Of a stretch of DNA of 50,868 bases, positions 41,129-49,313 are shown piece by piece. Position 1 is the stretch's first letter. Every line of letters begins with the position of its first letter. Below the pieces are notes generated by a model. It had not been told where the DNA came from. It worked only from the letters and a program-made list of their open reading frames with translations, and made no database searches. The stretch is taken from NCBI GenBank assembly GCA_937148845.1, contig CAKZRW010000087.1, positions 1 through 50,868 on the forward strand. The letters are read 5' to 3'. Made by a program: the position numbers and the translations under genes. The stretch is from an uncultured Actinomycetes bacterium. Its GTDB lineage: Bacteria; Actinomycetota; Thermoleophilia; RBG-16-64-13.

Positions 41129-42073
41129 ATGTTCAACAAGTGGCTCAACCAGTGGCGCGACCAACCCACGCTCTCCACCCTGCTTCCTCTGGCCGCTCTC
41201 ATCCTTCTGGCCTTGCTCTGGGGATACAACTGGGTAGCCATGAAGATCGCGGTACGCGACTGCGACCCCTTTACCTTTGCTGCTCTGCGCAATCTGCTTG
41301 GGGCCCTGGCCCTCTTTGCCGTGGCTGCGCTGCGCCACGATCCTTTGCGACCCCAAGCCTTTTGGTGGACCACGCTGTTCGGGATCTTCCAGACCACCCT
41401 GTTTGGCCTAGCCGTGTGGGCTGTGTATCTGGGTAGTGCGGGCAAGACCTCGGTACTTACTTACACCATGCCTTTCTGGCTTCTTGGCATAGCCTGGATC
41501 GCCCTAGGTGAGCGGATCCGCGGTCTGCAGTGGGCGGCCGTGGGGCTAGCCCTAGCCGGCCTGGTCTTGGTGCTCGACCCCTGGGCTCCGCGCGATGTCT
41601 GGGCAAGTGTGCTAGCGGTGGGTAGTGGTATTTCTTGGGCGGTGGCTGCGGTACTCTTCAAGATCATCCGCCGCCGACACCAGATCCACCTCCTGCCCTT
41701 TACGGCCTGGCAGGCGTTTCTCGGAAACATTCCCCTCATAGTAGTGGCACTGCTCGTGGACCACACCGGCCCCACGTGGAGCACCAGCTTCATCCTGGCT
41801 CTCATCTACAACGTGTTGCCCGCCAGCGCCGTAGCTTGGTTGCTGTGGCTCTACGTGTTACACCGACTACCGGCGGGTCCGGCTGGGATCAGGACTCTGG
41901 CCATTCCCGTGGTGGGCGCCGTCTCGGCCTGGATACAGTTGGGGGAACGGCCAGGGGCGCTGGAGGCTGTCGGTCTGGGGCTGATCCTCCTTGCGCTGGG
42001 AGTCCTTACTGCCTGGGAATGGAGGATGGCTCGCCAGACGCAGGCGGCTGGGCCGGTCCGGCCACAAGCATAA
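41129..42073 (+). CDS. EamA/DMT-family transporter
   Basis: A 314-residue membrane protein with ten hydrophobic segments in two EamA repeats: LALLWGYNWVAMKIAVRDCDPFTFAALRNLLGALALF and SAGKTSVLTYTMPFWLLGIAWIALGERI in repeat one; VAAVLFKIIRRR, LPASAVAWLLWLYVLHRLPAGPAGI and PVVGAVSAWIQLGERPGALEAVGLGLILLALG in repeat two. The family exports amino acids, nucleotide precursors or other metabolites; the substrate is not predictable. It is divergent from pyk and seems leaderless. Confidence 0.9.
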   Translation: MFNKWLNQWRDQPTLSTLLPLAALILLALLWGYNWVAMKIAVRDCDPFTFAALRNLLGALALFAVAALRHDPLRPQAFWWTTLFGIFQTTLFGLAVWAVYLGSAGKTSVLTYTMPFWLLGIAWIALGERIRGLQWAAVGLALAGLVLVLDPWAPRDVWASVLAVGSGISWAVAAVLFKIIRRRHQIHLLPFTAWQAFLGNIPLIVVALLVDHTGPTWSTSFILALIYNVLPASAVAWLLWLYVLHRLPAGPAGIRTLAIPVVGAVSAWIQLGERPGALEAVGLGLILLALGVLTAWEWRMARQTQAAGPVRPQA

Positions 42074-42252
42074 GATGTACTTGATTCCCACCGATGCGGG
42101 GGCAGCAATGGGGGTGTGATAGTCCGCTGTCGGCCTGATTAGGGACCTGAGGGGAGACAGGCAATCTCGGCTGGAGCAGGGGATGCTGCCGAGCGGTGAA
42201 GGGTTTGTAGGAGCTGCAGGAGCGCCTGCGTCTGAATCCGAGGCGAAGACCG

Positions 42253-43053
42253 ATGTTCTGCGGGCAATGTGGGGCAGAGGTAGAAAAGGGTGCCCGGTTC
42301 TGCTGGAACTGTGGAGTCTCACTTGTGGACACGCACACTCCTAGCGGGACTGCCAGCCCCCGGGGCATCGCGAGCGACCTCTCGGGACGAGCCGCACCTG
42401 GCCACGGTTGGCTATATGCTCTGGTGCCCACGGCTCTGGTCATAGGACTCGTAGCTGGGTTCATTGCTGGCTTTCTTGTGACGACGGATTCACAACCGCC
42501 GAGGGACACGGCCGAAACCGGTCCTGCACTGGTGTCGAGTAGTAGCTCCCTCGTCGGCTCGACGAGCACGGTAACGCAGCCCACGACGACGCCGGCGCAA
42601 ACCACCGTAACGCACATGACCTCGAGCGCGACTGTGGCCACGTCAACCGCAGTAACGCCCCGTACGAGCAGGCCTGAAATCGTCACTGTGGTCACAAGGC
42701 AGCCCGGGTATGTGGTGAGCTGGCCCGAGCGCGACGGCTGGACGATCCTACTCTTCGGTTGTGGAGCAAGCATGAAAGATGATGCTGAGCGCCACGCCCA
42801 AGAGGTGTTAGCCCTGGGTCTGCCAGCAGGCATGTGTTACGTCGAGAACAGCAACTTCGAGAACAGCAACATTTACGTCATCACGCTAGATGGGGAACAG
42901 CAAGAACTGGACATCGCCACCGGCTGGATCGTGTTCTCCGGCGTGTTCGACACACAATCTCAAGCCGAAGATCATCTCGAAGTGGTTCTGGACCGCCGGG
43001 ATTGGGCAGCTGATTGGGACTCGGAGCCCGTGGTGGCACATATCACCCACTAG
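42253..43053 (+). CDS. Zinc-ribbon membrane protein with Ser/Thr linker
   Basis: A 266-residue protein: an N-terminal zinc ribbon (MFCGQCGAEVEKGARFCWNCG, four Cys), one transmembrane helix (about residues 56-78, YALVPTALVIGLVAGFIAGFLV), a long Ser/Thr/Val-rich extracellular linker (about 85-150), and a C-terminal domain of about 110 residues with VVSWPERDGWTILLFGCGASMKDDAERHAQEVLALGLPAGMCYV and FDTQSQAEDHLEVV, which resembles a SPOR-like repeat pair. A cytoplasmic metal ribbon and an external domain suggest a sensor or envelope-associated role, but I do not recognise the family. A possible GAGGCG SD precedes the ATG. Confidence 0.75.
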   Translation: MFCGQCGAEVEKGARFCWNCGVSLVDTHTPSGTASPRGIASDLSGRAAPGHGWLYALVPTALVIGLVAGFIAGFLVTTDSQPPRDTAETGPALVSSSSSLVGSTSTVTQPTTTPAQTTVTHMTSSATVATSTAVTPRTSRPEIVTVVTRQPGYVVSWPERDGWTILLFGCGASMKDDAERHAQEVLALGLPAGMCYVENSNFENSNIYVITLDGEQQELDIATGWIVFSGVFDTQSQAEDHLEVVLDRRDWAADWDSEPVVAHITH

Positions 43054-43177
43054 GAGAGTCGCCGCGTCGCTCAATGGAGCCACGACCTTGTTGCCGGGCC
43101 GTCCGAACTGGATGCAAGCCGAATCGAGCGACGCACCGGGCCTGCGCTGATGTGCCGGCTGGCGAGGGTACGGGCCG

Positions 43178-46168
43178 CTACGCGGCCGCCCACTCGGCCG
43201 AGAGCACCTCGGCCTGTTCGAGCACGGTCAGGGTGGCCTTTTCCTGTTTGTCGGGCGGGTAGCCGTACTTGTGGAGCACGCGCTTGACGAGTACGCGAAG
43301 GCGGGCACGCACGTTCTCACGCAAGGTCCAGTCGATGGTCACATTGGCACGTACCGTGGCCACCAACTCGCGAGCGATCTCCCGCAGCTTCTCATCTCCC
43401 AGCACCTTCACCGCGCTGTCATTGGTCTCAAGAGCATCGTAGAAGGCCAGCTCCTCTTCAGTGAGGTCAAGAGCCACTCCTCGTTCCTCAAGTTCGCGGA
43501 GATCCTTGGCCAGCTTGATTAGCTCCTCGATCACCTGGGCCGCCTTGATGGTACGGTTCTGATAACGTCGGAGAGTCTGTTCCAGCATCTCGGCGAAAGA
43601 GCGAGCCAGGACCACATTCTTACGAGACCGGGTCCGGATCTCGGTCTTGAGCAGCCTCTGAAGCAGCTCCACTGCCAGGTTGCGTTGGGGCATGCCCCGG
43701 ACTTCGGCCAAGAACTCGTCAGACAGGATGGAGATGTCCGGGCGCCGGAGGCCGGCGGCGGCAAAGATGTCGACTACTTCTTCGGAGGCGACCGCTCGCG
43801 ATACGATCTGCCGGATCGCAGCGTCGAGCTTCTCGTCGGTCTTGGGCTCTCCGGGTGCGCGCTTCACCAGTTGGGCCCGCAGTGTCTGGAAGAAAGCAAC
43901 GTCGTCGCGTATGGCTAGAGCTTCTTCATGGGGCACGGAGAGAGCGAAGGCTTGGGAGAGTTGCTGGACCGTGGCAACAAAGCGTTCCTTGCCGTTTTCT
44001 TGGGCCAGGATGTGGTCAAGAGCACCGGGAATGAGGGCGAGCCTCTCGGCCGGCGTGCCGCGAGTCCACAGCGACCAGTCAAACCCGTGTAAGAGACCGA
44101 GACATACCTCGTACTTCTCTTTCATAAGCGCCACAGCCTCTGCCTGGCCGAGCGCGGTGCGGCCGGTGCCGCCGCTCTCGGTGTAGGTGGCGAGCGCTGC
44201 TTTGAGCTCGTGGGCAAGCCCTAGATAGTCCACCACCAATCCACCGGGCTTATCGCGAAAGACGCGGTTGACCCGCGCGATGGCCTGCATCAGGCCATGG
44301 CCGCGCATGGGCTTGTCCACATACATCGTGTGCAGGCTTGGTGCGTCAAAGCCGGTGAGCCACATGTCACGCGCGATGACCATGCGGAGAGGGTCGCCCG
44401 GGTCCCGAAAACGCTTGGCCAAAGCCTCACGCGCTCCTTTGTTTCGAATATACAGTTGCCAGTCCACCGGGTCAGAGGCGGAGCCGGTCATCACCACCTT
44501 GATCTGTCCCCGGGCGTCGTCCTCGTCGTGCCAGTCGGGGCGCAGGCGCACGATTTCGCGATAAAGCTCCACGCAGATGCGCCGGCTCATGCAGACCACC
44601 ATCGCTTTGCCGTCCATCACCTCCAAGCGACGCTCGAAGTGTTCGACGATATCCTCTGCCACTAACCGCAAGCGCTTCTCCGCGCCCACTATGGCCTCAA
44701 GTTGCGCCCACTTGCTCTTGAGCTTCTCTTTCCGCTCGACCTCTTCCCCTTCGGTGACCTCCTCAAATTCGGGGTCGATGTGCGGACGCTCGGATTCATC
44801 CAGAGCCAGTTTAGCCAGGCGGCTCTCGTAGTAGATGGGGACAGTCGCCTTGTCTTCGACTGCACGTTGGATGTCGTAGATGCTGATGTAGTCGCCGAAT
44901 ACAGCGCGGGTGTTCGCATCTTGCAGCTCGATAGGAGTACCGGTAAAGCCGATGAACGAGGCATTCGGCAGGGCTTCGCGCATGTGACGAGCAAAGCCGT
45001 CGATGAAGTCGTACTGGCTGCGGTGTGCCTCATCAGCAATGACCACGATGTTGCGACGATTCGAGAGCATGGGGTGGTGGCGGGCACCTTCTTCATCGGG
45101 AAAGAACTTCTGGATAGTGGTAAAGACCACTCCGCCTGACTCAACCGATAGAAGTCGCCGCAGGTGAGCGCGCGATTCGGCCTGCGCGGGCGGCTGGCGC
45201 AACAGGTCCTGGCAGCGTGCGAAAGTACCGAAGAGCTGGTCATCAAGGTCGTTGCGGTCTGTGAGTACGACGATGGTGGGGTTCTGCATCGCCGGCTCGC
45301 GGATGATGCGTCCGGCATAGAAGGCCATGGTCAAGCTCTTGCCCCAGCCCTGGGTGTGCCAGACCACGCCCACCCGGCGGTCCCCTCTTTCTCCCGCCGC
45401 GCGCAGGGTCTGCTCCACCGCCACCCGCACGGCGTGGAACTGGTGGTAGCCCGCCGTCTTCTTGACCAGCCGCCCGCCGCCGTCGTCCTCGAAGACTATG
45501 AAGTTGCGCACTAAGTCAAGGAAGTACCGAGGTGCAAGCAACGCCTCGCTCACCGTTTGTAGCTCCGGGGCAGACGCTTCGCCGGCCAGGTCGACTCCCA
45601 TGGCCCGCCAGGGTTTGAACCACTCCCTGCCTGCCCCTAATGCTCCTACCCGGGCTTGTATGCCGTCGGAGACCACGAGCAGCTCGTTGGTCTGAAAAAG
45701 ACTGGGGATCTCCGCCTGGTAGGTCTGGAGTTGGCTCAGAGCGGTCCAAATAGTGGCATTCTCCTCGGCGGCATTCTTGAGCTCGATGACCACCAGGGGA
45801 AGACCATTGACGAAAAGGACGACGTCAGGCCGGCGCGTATGATTGGTCTCGACGACTGTGAATTGATTGACGGCTAAGAAGTCGTTGTTGGCAGGGTCGT
45901 CGAAATCAATCACACGGACTTGTGCGCCTCGGACCGAACCGTCGGTCGCTCGATATTCGACTGTGACGCCGTCCACCAGGAGGCGGTGGACGTGTCGGTT
46001 GCGGACAATAAGCTCAGCCCCCTCAGGCCGGGTGACCCGTCGAAATGCTTCCTCCAAGGCTTCGGAGGGAAGATCGGGATTGAGCGCGGCCAAGGCGTCC
46101 CGCAGGCGCCCCTGGAGAACCACCTGGCCGTAGGTCTCGCGCTCGCCGAAGAGCTCCCCAGGGACCAT
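43178..46168 (-). CDS. hsdR: Type I restriction enzyme R subunit, 5' end interrupted
   Basis: The translocase/endonuclease subunit of a type I system. The nuclease motif is in [21 protein letters not shown] (about 112-132); helicase motifs include [19 protein letters not shown] (Walker A, about 276-294), [14 protein letters not shown] (DEAH, about 375), [12 protein letters not shown] and the motif VI region [14 protein letters not shown]. The C-terminal helical region contacts the methylase. The frame continues upstream to an ATG at 46267 (MRVDVAFLTESLIESAALE), but codon 20 is TAG (46208-46210); the homologous fragment at 47613 has TGG there. Translation could restart at the ATG at 46168 with GGCGGCG upstream, giving 996 residues without the first 33. 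Whether that form works is open; the nuclease and helicase motifs are kept. Confidence 0.9.
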   Translation of the reverse strand: MVPGELFGERETYGQVVLQGRLRDALAALNPDLPSEALEEAFRRVTRPEGAELIVRNRHVHRLLVDGVTVEYRATDGSVRGAQVRVIDFDDPANNDFLAVNQFTVVETNHTRRPDVVLFVNGLPLVVIELKNAAEENATIWTALSQLQTYQAEIPSLFQTNELLVVSDGIQARVGALGAGREWFKPWRAMGVDLAGEASAPELQTVSEALLAPRYFLDLVRNFIVFEDDGGGRLVKKTAGYHQFHAVRVAVEQTLRAAGERGDRRVGVVWHTQGWGKSLTMAFYAGRIIREPAMQNPTIVVLTDRNDLDDQLFGTFARCQDLLRQPPAQAESRAHLRRLLSVESGGVVFTTIQKFFPDEEGARHHPMLSNRRNIVVIADEAHRSQYDFIDGFARHMREALPNASFIGFTGTPIELQDANTRAVFGDYISIYDIQRAVEDKATVPIYYESRLAKLALDESERPHIDPEFEEVTEGEEVERKEKLKSKWAQLEAIVGAEKRLRLVAEDIVEHFERRLEVMDGKAMVVCMSRRICVELYREIVRLRPDWHDEDDARGQIKVVMTGSASDPVDWQLYIRNKGAREALAKRFRDPGDPLRMVIARDMWLTGFDAPSLHTMYVDKPMRGHGLMQAIARVNRVFRDKPGGLVVDYLGLAHELKAALATYTESGGTGRTALGQAEAVALMKEKYEVCLGLLHGFDWSLWTRGTPAERLALIPGALDHILAQENGKERFVATVQQLSQAFALSVPHEEALAIRDDVAFFQTLRAQLVKRAPGEPKTDEKLDAAIRQIVSRAVASEEVVDIFAAAGLRRPDISILSDEFLAEVRGMPQRNLAVELLQRLLKTEIRTRSRKNVVLARSFAEMLEQTLRRYQNRTIKAAQVIEELIKLAKDLRELEERGVALDLTEEELAFYDALETNDSAVKVLGDEKLREIARELVATVRANVTIDWTLRENVRARLRVLVKRVLHKYGYPPDKQEKATLTVLEQAEVLSAEWAAA

Positions 46169-46246
46169 CTCGCCGCCATGGCGGACAGACCAGCCGACAG
46201 CCTCTAGCTACTCGAGGGCGGCGGATTCGATTAGGGACTCAGTGAG
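46142..46246 (-). repeat. Direct repeat copy A (hsdR 5' end)
   Basis: 105 bases, 97 identical to 47500-47604 with no gap. It encodes TESLIESAALE[18 protein letters not shown] at the start of the long hsdR. The differences include TGG to TAG (tryptophan to stop). The two copies are 1.36 kb apart in the same orientation. Confidence 0.9.
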
Positions 46247-46363
46247 AAAGGCCACGTCGACCCTCATTGACAATCAGGACGTGGTGCGCGAAAATCACAA
46301 CAAGTGGATTGGGAATACCCGGTCGGCGGCTGGCCTCGGTGAATACCGGGGTCTTTCGCTTTT

Positions 46364-47112
46364 CTAGGGGAAACATTTTAGTCCGTACCCCTCGACAGAG
46401 CCTGTCACGCTCCTATACATTTTGGCTTCCAAGGTGTCGTAAGCACGGTTGCTCTGGCCCGGACGGAGAATGTGCAGACCAATGGGCCGAGCAACCATGT
46501 CTGCGAGCTGCAGGCCGACAGAGTTTACTTGTTTGTCGGCCATAACTATCCTAAAGGGAAACTGTTTGCCGCCGTAGTTGCCTCCGTCGCAGACGCGGCG
46601 AAACTCTAGTTCAAGCTCCGCGTCCTCCTTCTTTCCCCGACGTTCGAACACGATGTGAGTAACACATTCATCCTGTCCTAACCCGGCAAGAAACCGGTGT
46701 GCACGTTCCAAACAGAACTTAAGAGCCAAGTTGTACGGATTATCGGGAAGAACGTATCGTTGGCATAGCCTTTCTTTGCGGATGACAGTGGAAATCACCG
46801 TGAAGGGAGCTGAAGCGATGATACTGCTCAGGGCAGCCATGAACCGCAATCTGACCTGTGCGTTCAGCAGCAGCGTGAAGGGTCTTCTCGCTTTGCGGAT
46901 ATCTGTCTCGTGAAGCACCACCATGTCATGCCCAAAGAACTCGAACTTGAGTTCCTGAACCGCCGGGCTTATCTGTTGTGCATAGTCTTTCTTCGAGAAG
47001 ATGCACAAGGCAAGAACAAACACAGGATACTGTGGATCGACTTTCGTCAAGCTGTGGTCGCCGCTCTCGTCTATACATAGATGATGTAGTCGCTGTAACC
47101 CGGGGCCGCCAC
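46364..47112 (-). pseudogene. DUF3800 protein gene, frameshifted at the start
   Basis: From 47050 to 46364 the frame is intact: TKVDPQYPVFVLALCIFSKK, FFGHDMVVLHETDIRKARRPF, VRLRFMAALSSIIASAPFTV, LALKFCLERAHRFLAG, HIVFERRGKKEDAELE and IVMADKQVNSVGLQLADMVARPIGLHI, as in DUF3800 (RNase H-like fold). The conserved start is SDYIIYV followed by DESGDHSL; here SDYIIYV (47097-47074) is in one frame and ends in TAG, while DESGDHSL lies in another, consistent with a TA duplication in GTATAGAC. No normal start codon serves the intact frame. The gene lies between the two hsdR 5' copies and probably arrived with the rearrangement. Confidence 0.75.
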
Positions 47113-47394
47113 CTCAAATGCCCCCATCTTCGAACTTTGTCCTCCGATCACTCACGCGACGGCGTCCGGAACAAGCTGCTCAGCATACCTGGCGCAGGGC
47201 TATCCCCGAATTAGCTTGCCGAACGCCGCGTCGAGTAGCGCAGTGAGGGTAGGAGCCTTCCACCCGGGTAAGAGACCCGGAGCAGCAGTTACCGAGCGAG
47301 CCCACAGACCCTACTAGCAGTAAACGGGCAGACCCTACCACACTGGCTGCGCGGCCCTCGCTGATTGCAGGTTCATATCCTCGCCGCTTACAAG

Positions 47395-47613
47395 TCATTC
47401 CGACTCCATTGTTGCTCCGGGTAGCGCCACCAGCCGACGTACCCCTGCCTGGAGCAGACCATGTGCGAATTGCCGTGCGATGTAGCCGCTGGAGAGGCAC
47501 TCACCGAAGAGCTCTCCAGGGACCATCTCGCCGCCATGGCGAACAGACCAGCCGACAGCCTCTAGCCACTCAAGGGTGGCGGATTCGATTAGGGATTCGG
47601 TGAGCTGGCTCAT
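47395..47613 (-). pseudogene. hsdR 5' fragment at the original position
   Basis: It begins with ATG 47611-47613, overlapping the TGA of the upstream ATPase (ATGA), and reads MSQLTESLIESATLEWLEAV then [18 protein letters not shown], a normal HsdR N-terminus. After about 38 codons it leaves hsdR homology (CLSSGYIARQFAHG) and ends at 47395. The 47500-47604 part is repeat copy B. The 280 bases beyond it (47113-47394) hold nothing recognisable. Confidence 0.85.
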
Positions 47614-49313
47614 GGCAACCCCGGGCTCTCCAAGATACCAGCTTGTCTCTTTTCTGCCTCGCCAGACATATTGAAGAGGGTTCGCACTGCATCAATTAGC
47701 GGCCGAAGCTGTGGGGACGAAGCGTCAGTGTCGAGCTGAGCTAAGGTCTCAGCAATCCGTCGCGGTTTGTCCGATGCGTCCGCGCCGATTCCAAGCACGT
47801 CTTCCAAGGTCGGCGAAATCACGAACACGCTCCCAGCTTCTGCTACGGCCTCTTTGATTCGCTCGTTCTGGCATGTTTCAGCCTCATTCTGTCTTTCCCG
47901 ATTGGAACGCTTGCGTTGGTCCTCAATATCACCGGTAGGCCAGACATCCTCGTCATGAAGCACCACGAAAGGTATGTCCAAAGCACGGCAGACCTGAACC
48001 ACAAGCTCAATCCCAGATTTTCCACCACAGTCCACTACTGCGACTCCTTCGGCATCGGGATCAAGGCCAAGCTTCTCCGCGACTATGAGCGCAGCTAGGC
48101 GGTCACCCAGACCCTCCACCAACAACGCCCGGCTCGCAAAAAGAACCTCGTTACGTGCAGCATCGAACTTCCCAGCTAGCTTGAGTCTTTTTCTGGCAGC
48201 TTCAAGGCTTTCTGTTCCGCTCTGATGGACAAAGGACATATAAGTTGACTGGCCGGCGCGCTTACGCACCAACCGCAGCGCCTCGAAGCGGTTAGCGTCC
48301 GCAAAAACCGGCGAGTGGGTCGAGTAAATAACCTGGCACTGGTCCGTCTCAGCCATTTCGCAAAGGAGCCGGTAAAAGTAGCGCTGCGCTTGAGGGTGCA
48401 GGTACATCTCGGGTTCTTCGATGACCACGGTCCCGAACTTCTCTCCGAGCTGCCGGAACGCCTCGAAGATTCCGACCACCATGGCACTTTGTATGCCGAG
48501 CCCCAGCTCCTCTCCCGGAACCGTCAGCCCTGACTCACGATACTGAAGACGCAATGAAATAAGAGGGTTCGCAGGATCGGCAAAACCAAAGCATATCTCG
48601 ACTGACTCGGCTATATCCCTGCCAAGAAACCCGAGCATTCTCTTCGCCGTTTCCGCCACTGTTTGCTCAATTCTCTTGACCTCTTCCGTGCGAAGCAGCT
48701 CCAGGGCTTGCGCATATGCCTGTGCAAACCCCTGTTGAGGGTCGAACTCCTTGCGTGCCTTCTGTAACAAACGTCCCAGAATCGATCCACGCAAACCGGG
48801 CAAGTGTTGTGCCAAGCTACGACGGTGATCAATGAACAAAATGCGGGCATGGTCTCGAAGCTCAGTCCCCACCTTCAGTGGGGTAAATTGGGTTTTCTGT
48901 CCTTTGGTGGGTTGCCCGACCGCGACGGTTGGAACATCGCCATTACTATCAAGCGGCTCCAAGTCGACGTGGTGGTCCCCTGCTTCGCCCCATCTGCCAG
49001 ACCTCTTGTAAGGCTTGCAGGTGAGGCGGAGGGCAGTGATTTCATGCACGTGAGAAAGCGTGTCACGATGCTCATATGGCGGGTCGAAATCTATCGCGAT
49101 TTCAATGTCACGGGTTGCGTCGAATTGGAAGAAGTCTTGGGGAATCTGGAAGCTGCGGAGACTGGGCCACATGTCTCCCAATGCCAAGTTGAGTGCTCGG
49201 AGTATCGTTGTCTTACCGACGCCATTTGGCCCAACGATTGCAGTGAGGGGCCCCAGCGGCAGCTCGAGGTCTTCGAGGCTGCGAAAGTTTCTAACCTGTA
49301 GCCGCGTCAACAT
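47610..49313 (-). CDS. OLD-family ATPase/TOPRIM nuclease in the hsd operon
   Basis: A 567-residue overcoming-lysogenization-defect type protein. The ATPase part starts MLTRLQVRNFRSLEDLELPL with Walker A GPNGVGKTT (28-36); the signature region is GLGIQSAMVVGIFEAFRQL, Walker B is GTVVIEEPEMYLHPQAQRYF and IYSTHSPVFAD the switch region. The C-terminal TOPRIM nuclease domain has ALLVEGLGDRLAALIVAEKL (catalytic Glu, about 398) and VVLHDEDVWPTGD (Asp pair, about 453). It sits between hsdS and the original hsdR start, overlapping both (7 and 4 bases), like the R-linked ORFs (rloA) of some type I loci. Such proteins act in phage defence (OLD, Gabija GajA); a GajB-type helicase is absent. The ATG at 49313 overlaps the hsdS stop. 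Confidence 0.9.
   Translation of the reverse strand: MLTRLQVRNFRSLEDLELPLGPLTAIVGPNGVGKTTILRALNLALGDMWPSLRSFQIPQDFFQFDATRDIEIAIDFDPPYEHRDTLSHVHEITALRLTCKPYKRSGRWGEAGDHHVDLEPLDSNGDVPTVAVGQPTKGQKTQFTPLKVGTELRDHARILFIDHRRSLAQHLPGLRGSILGRLLQKARKEFDPQQGFAQAYAQALELLRTEEVKRIEQTVAETAKRMLGFLGRDIAESVEICFGFADPANPLISLRLQYRESGLTVPGEELGLGIQSAMVVGIFEAFRQLGEKFGTVVIEEPEMYLHPQAQRYFYRLLCEMAETDQCQVIYSTHSPVFADANRFEALRLVRKRAGQSTYMSFVHQSGTESLEAARKRLKLAGKFDAARNEVLFASRALLVEGLGDRLAALIVAEKLGLDPDAEGVAVVDCGGKSGIELVVQVCRALDIPFVVLHDEDVWPTGDIEDQRKRSNRERQNEAETCQNERIKEAVAEAGSVFVISPTLEDVLGIGADASDKPRRIAETLAQLDTDASSPQLRPLIDAVRTLFNMSGEAEKRQAGILESPGLP

Noticed and set aside
43178-46168. Counting hsdR as a plain intact gene
   Set aside because: Comparison with the 47613 fragment shows that the natural N-terminus is cut by TAG; only an internal restart gives the open frame.
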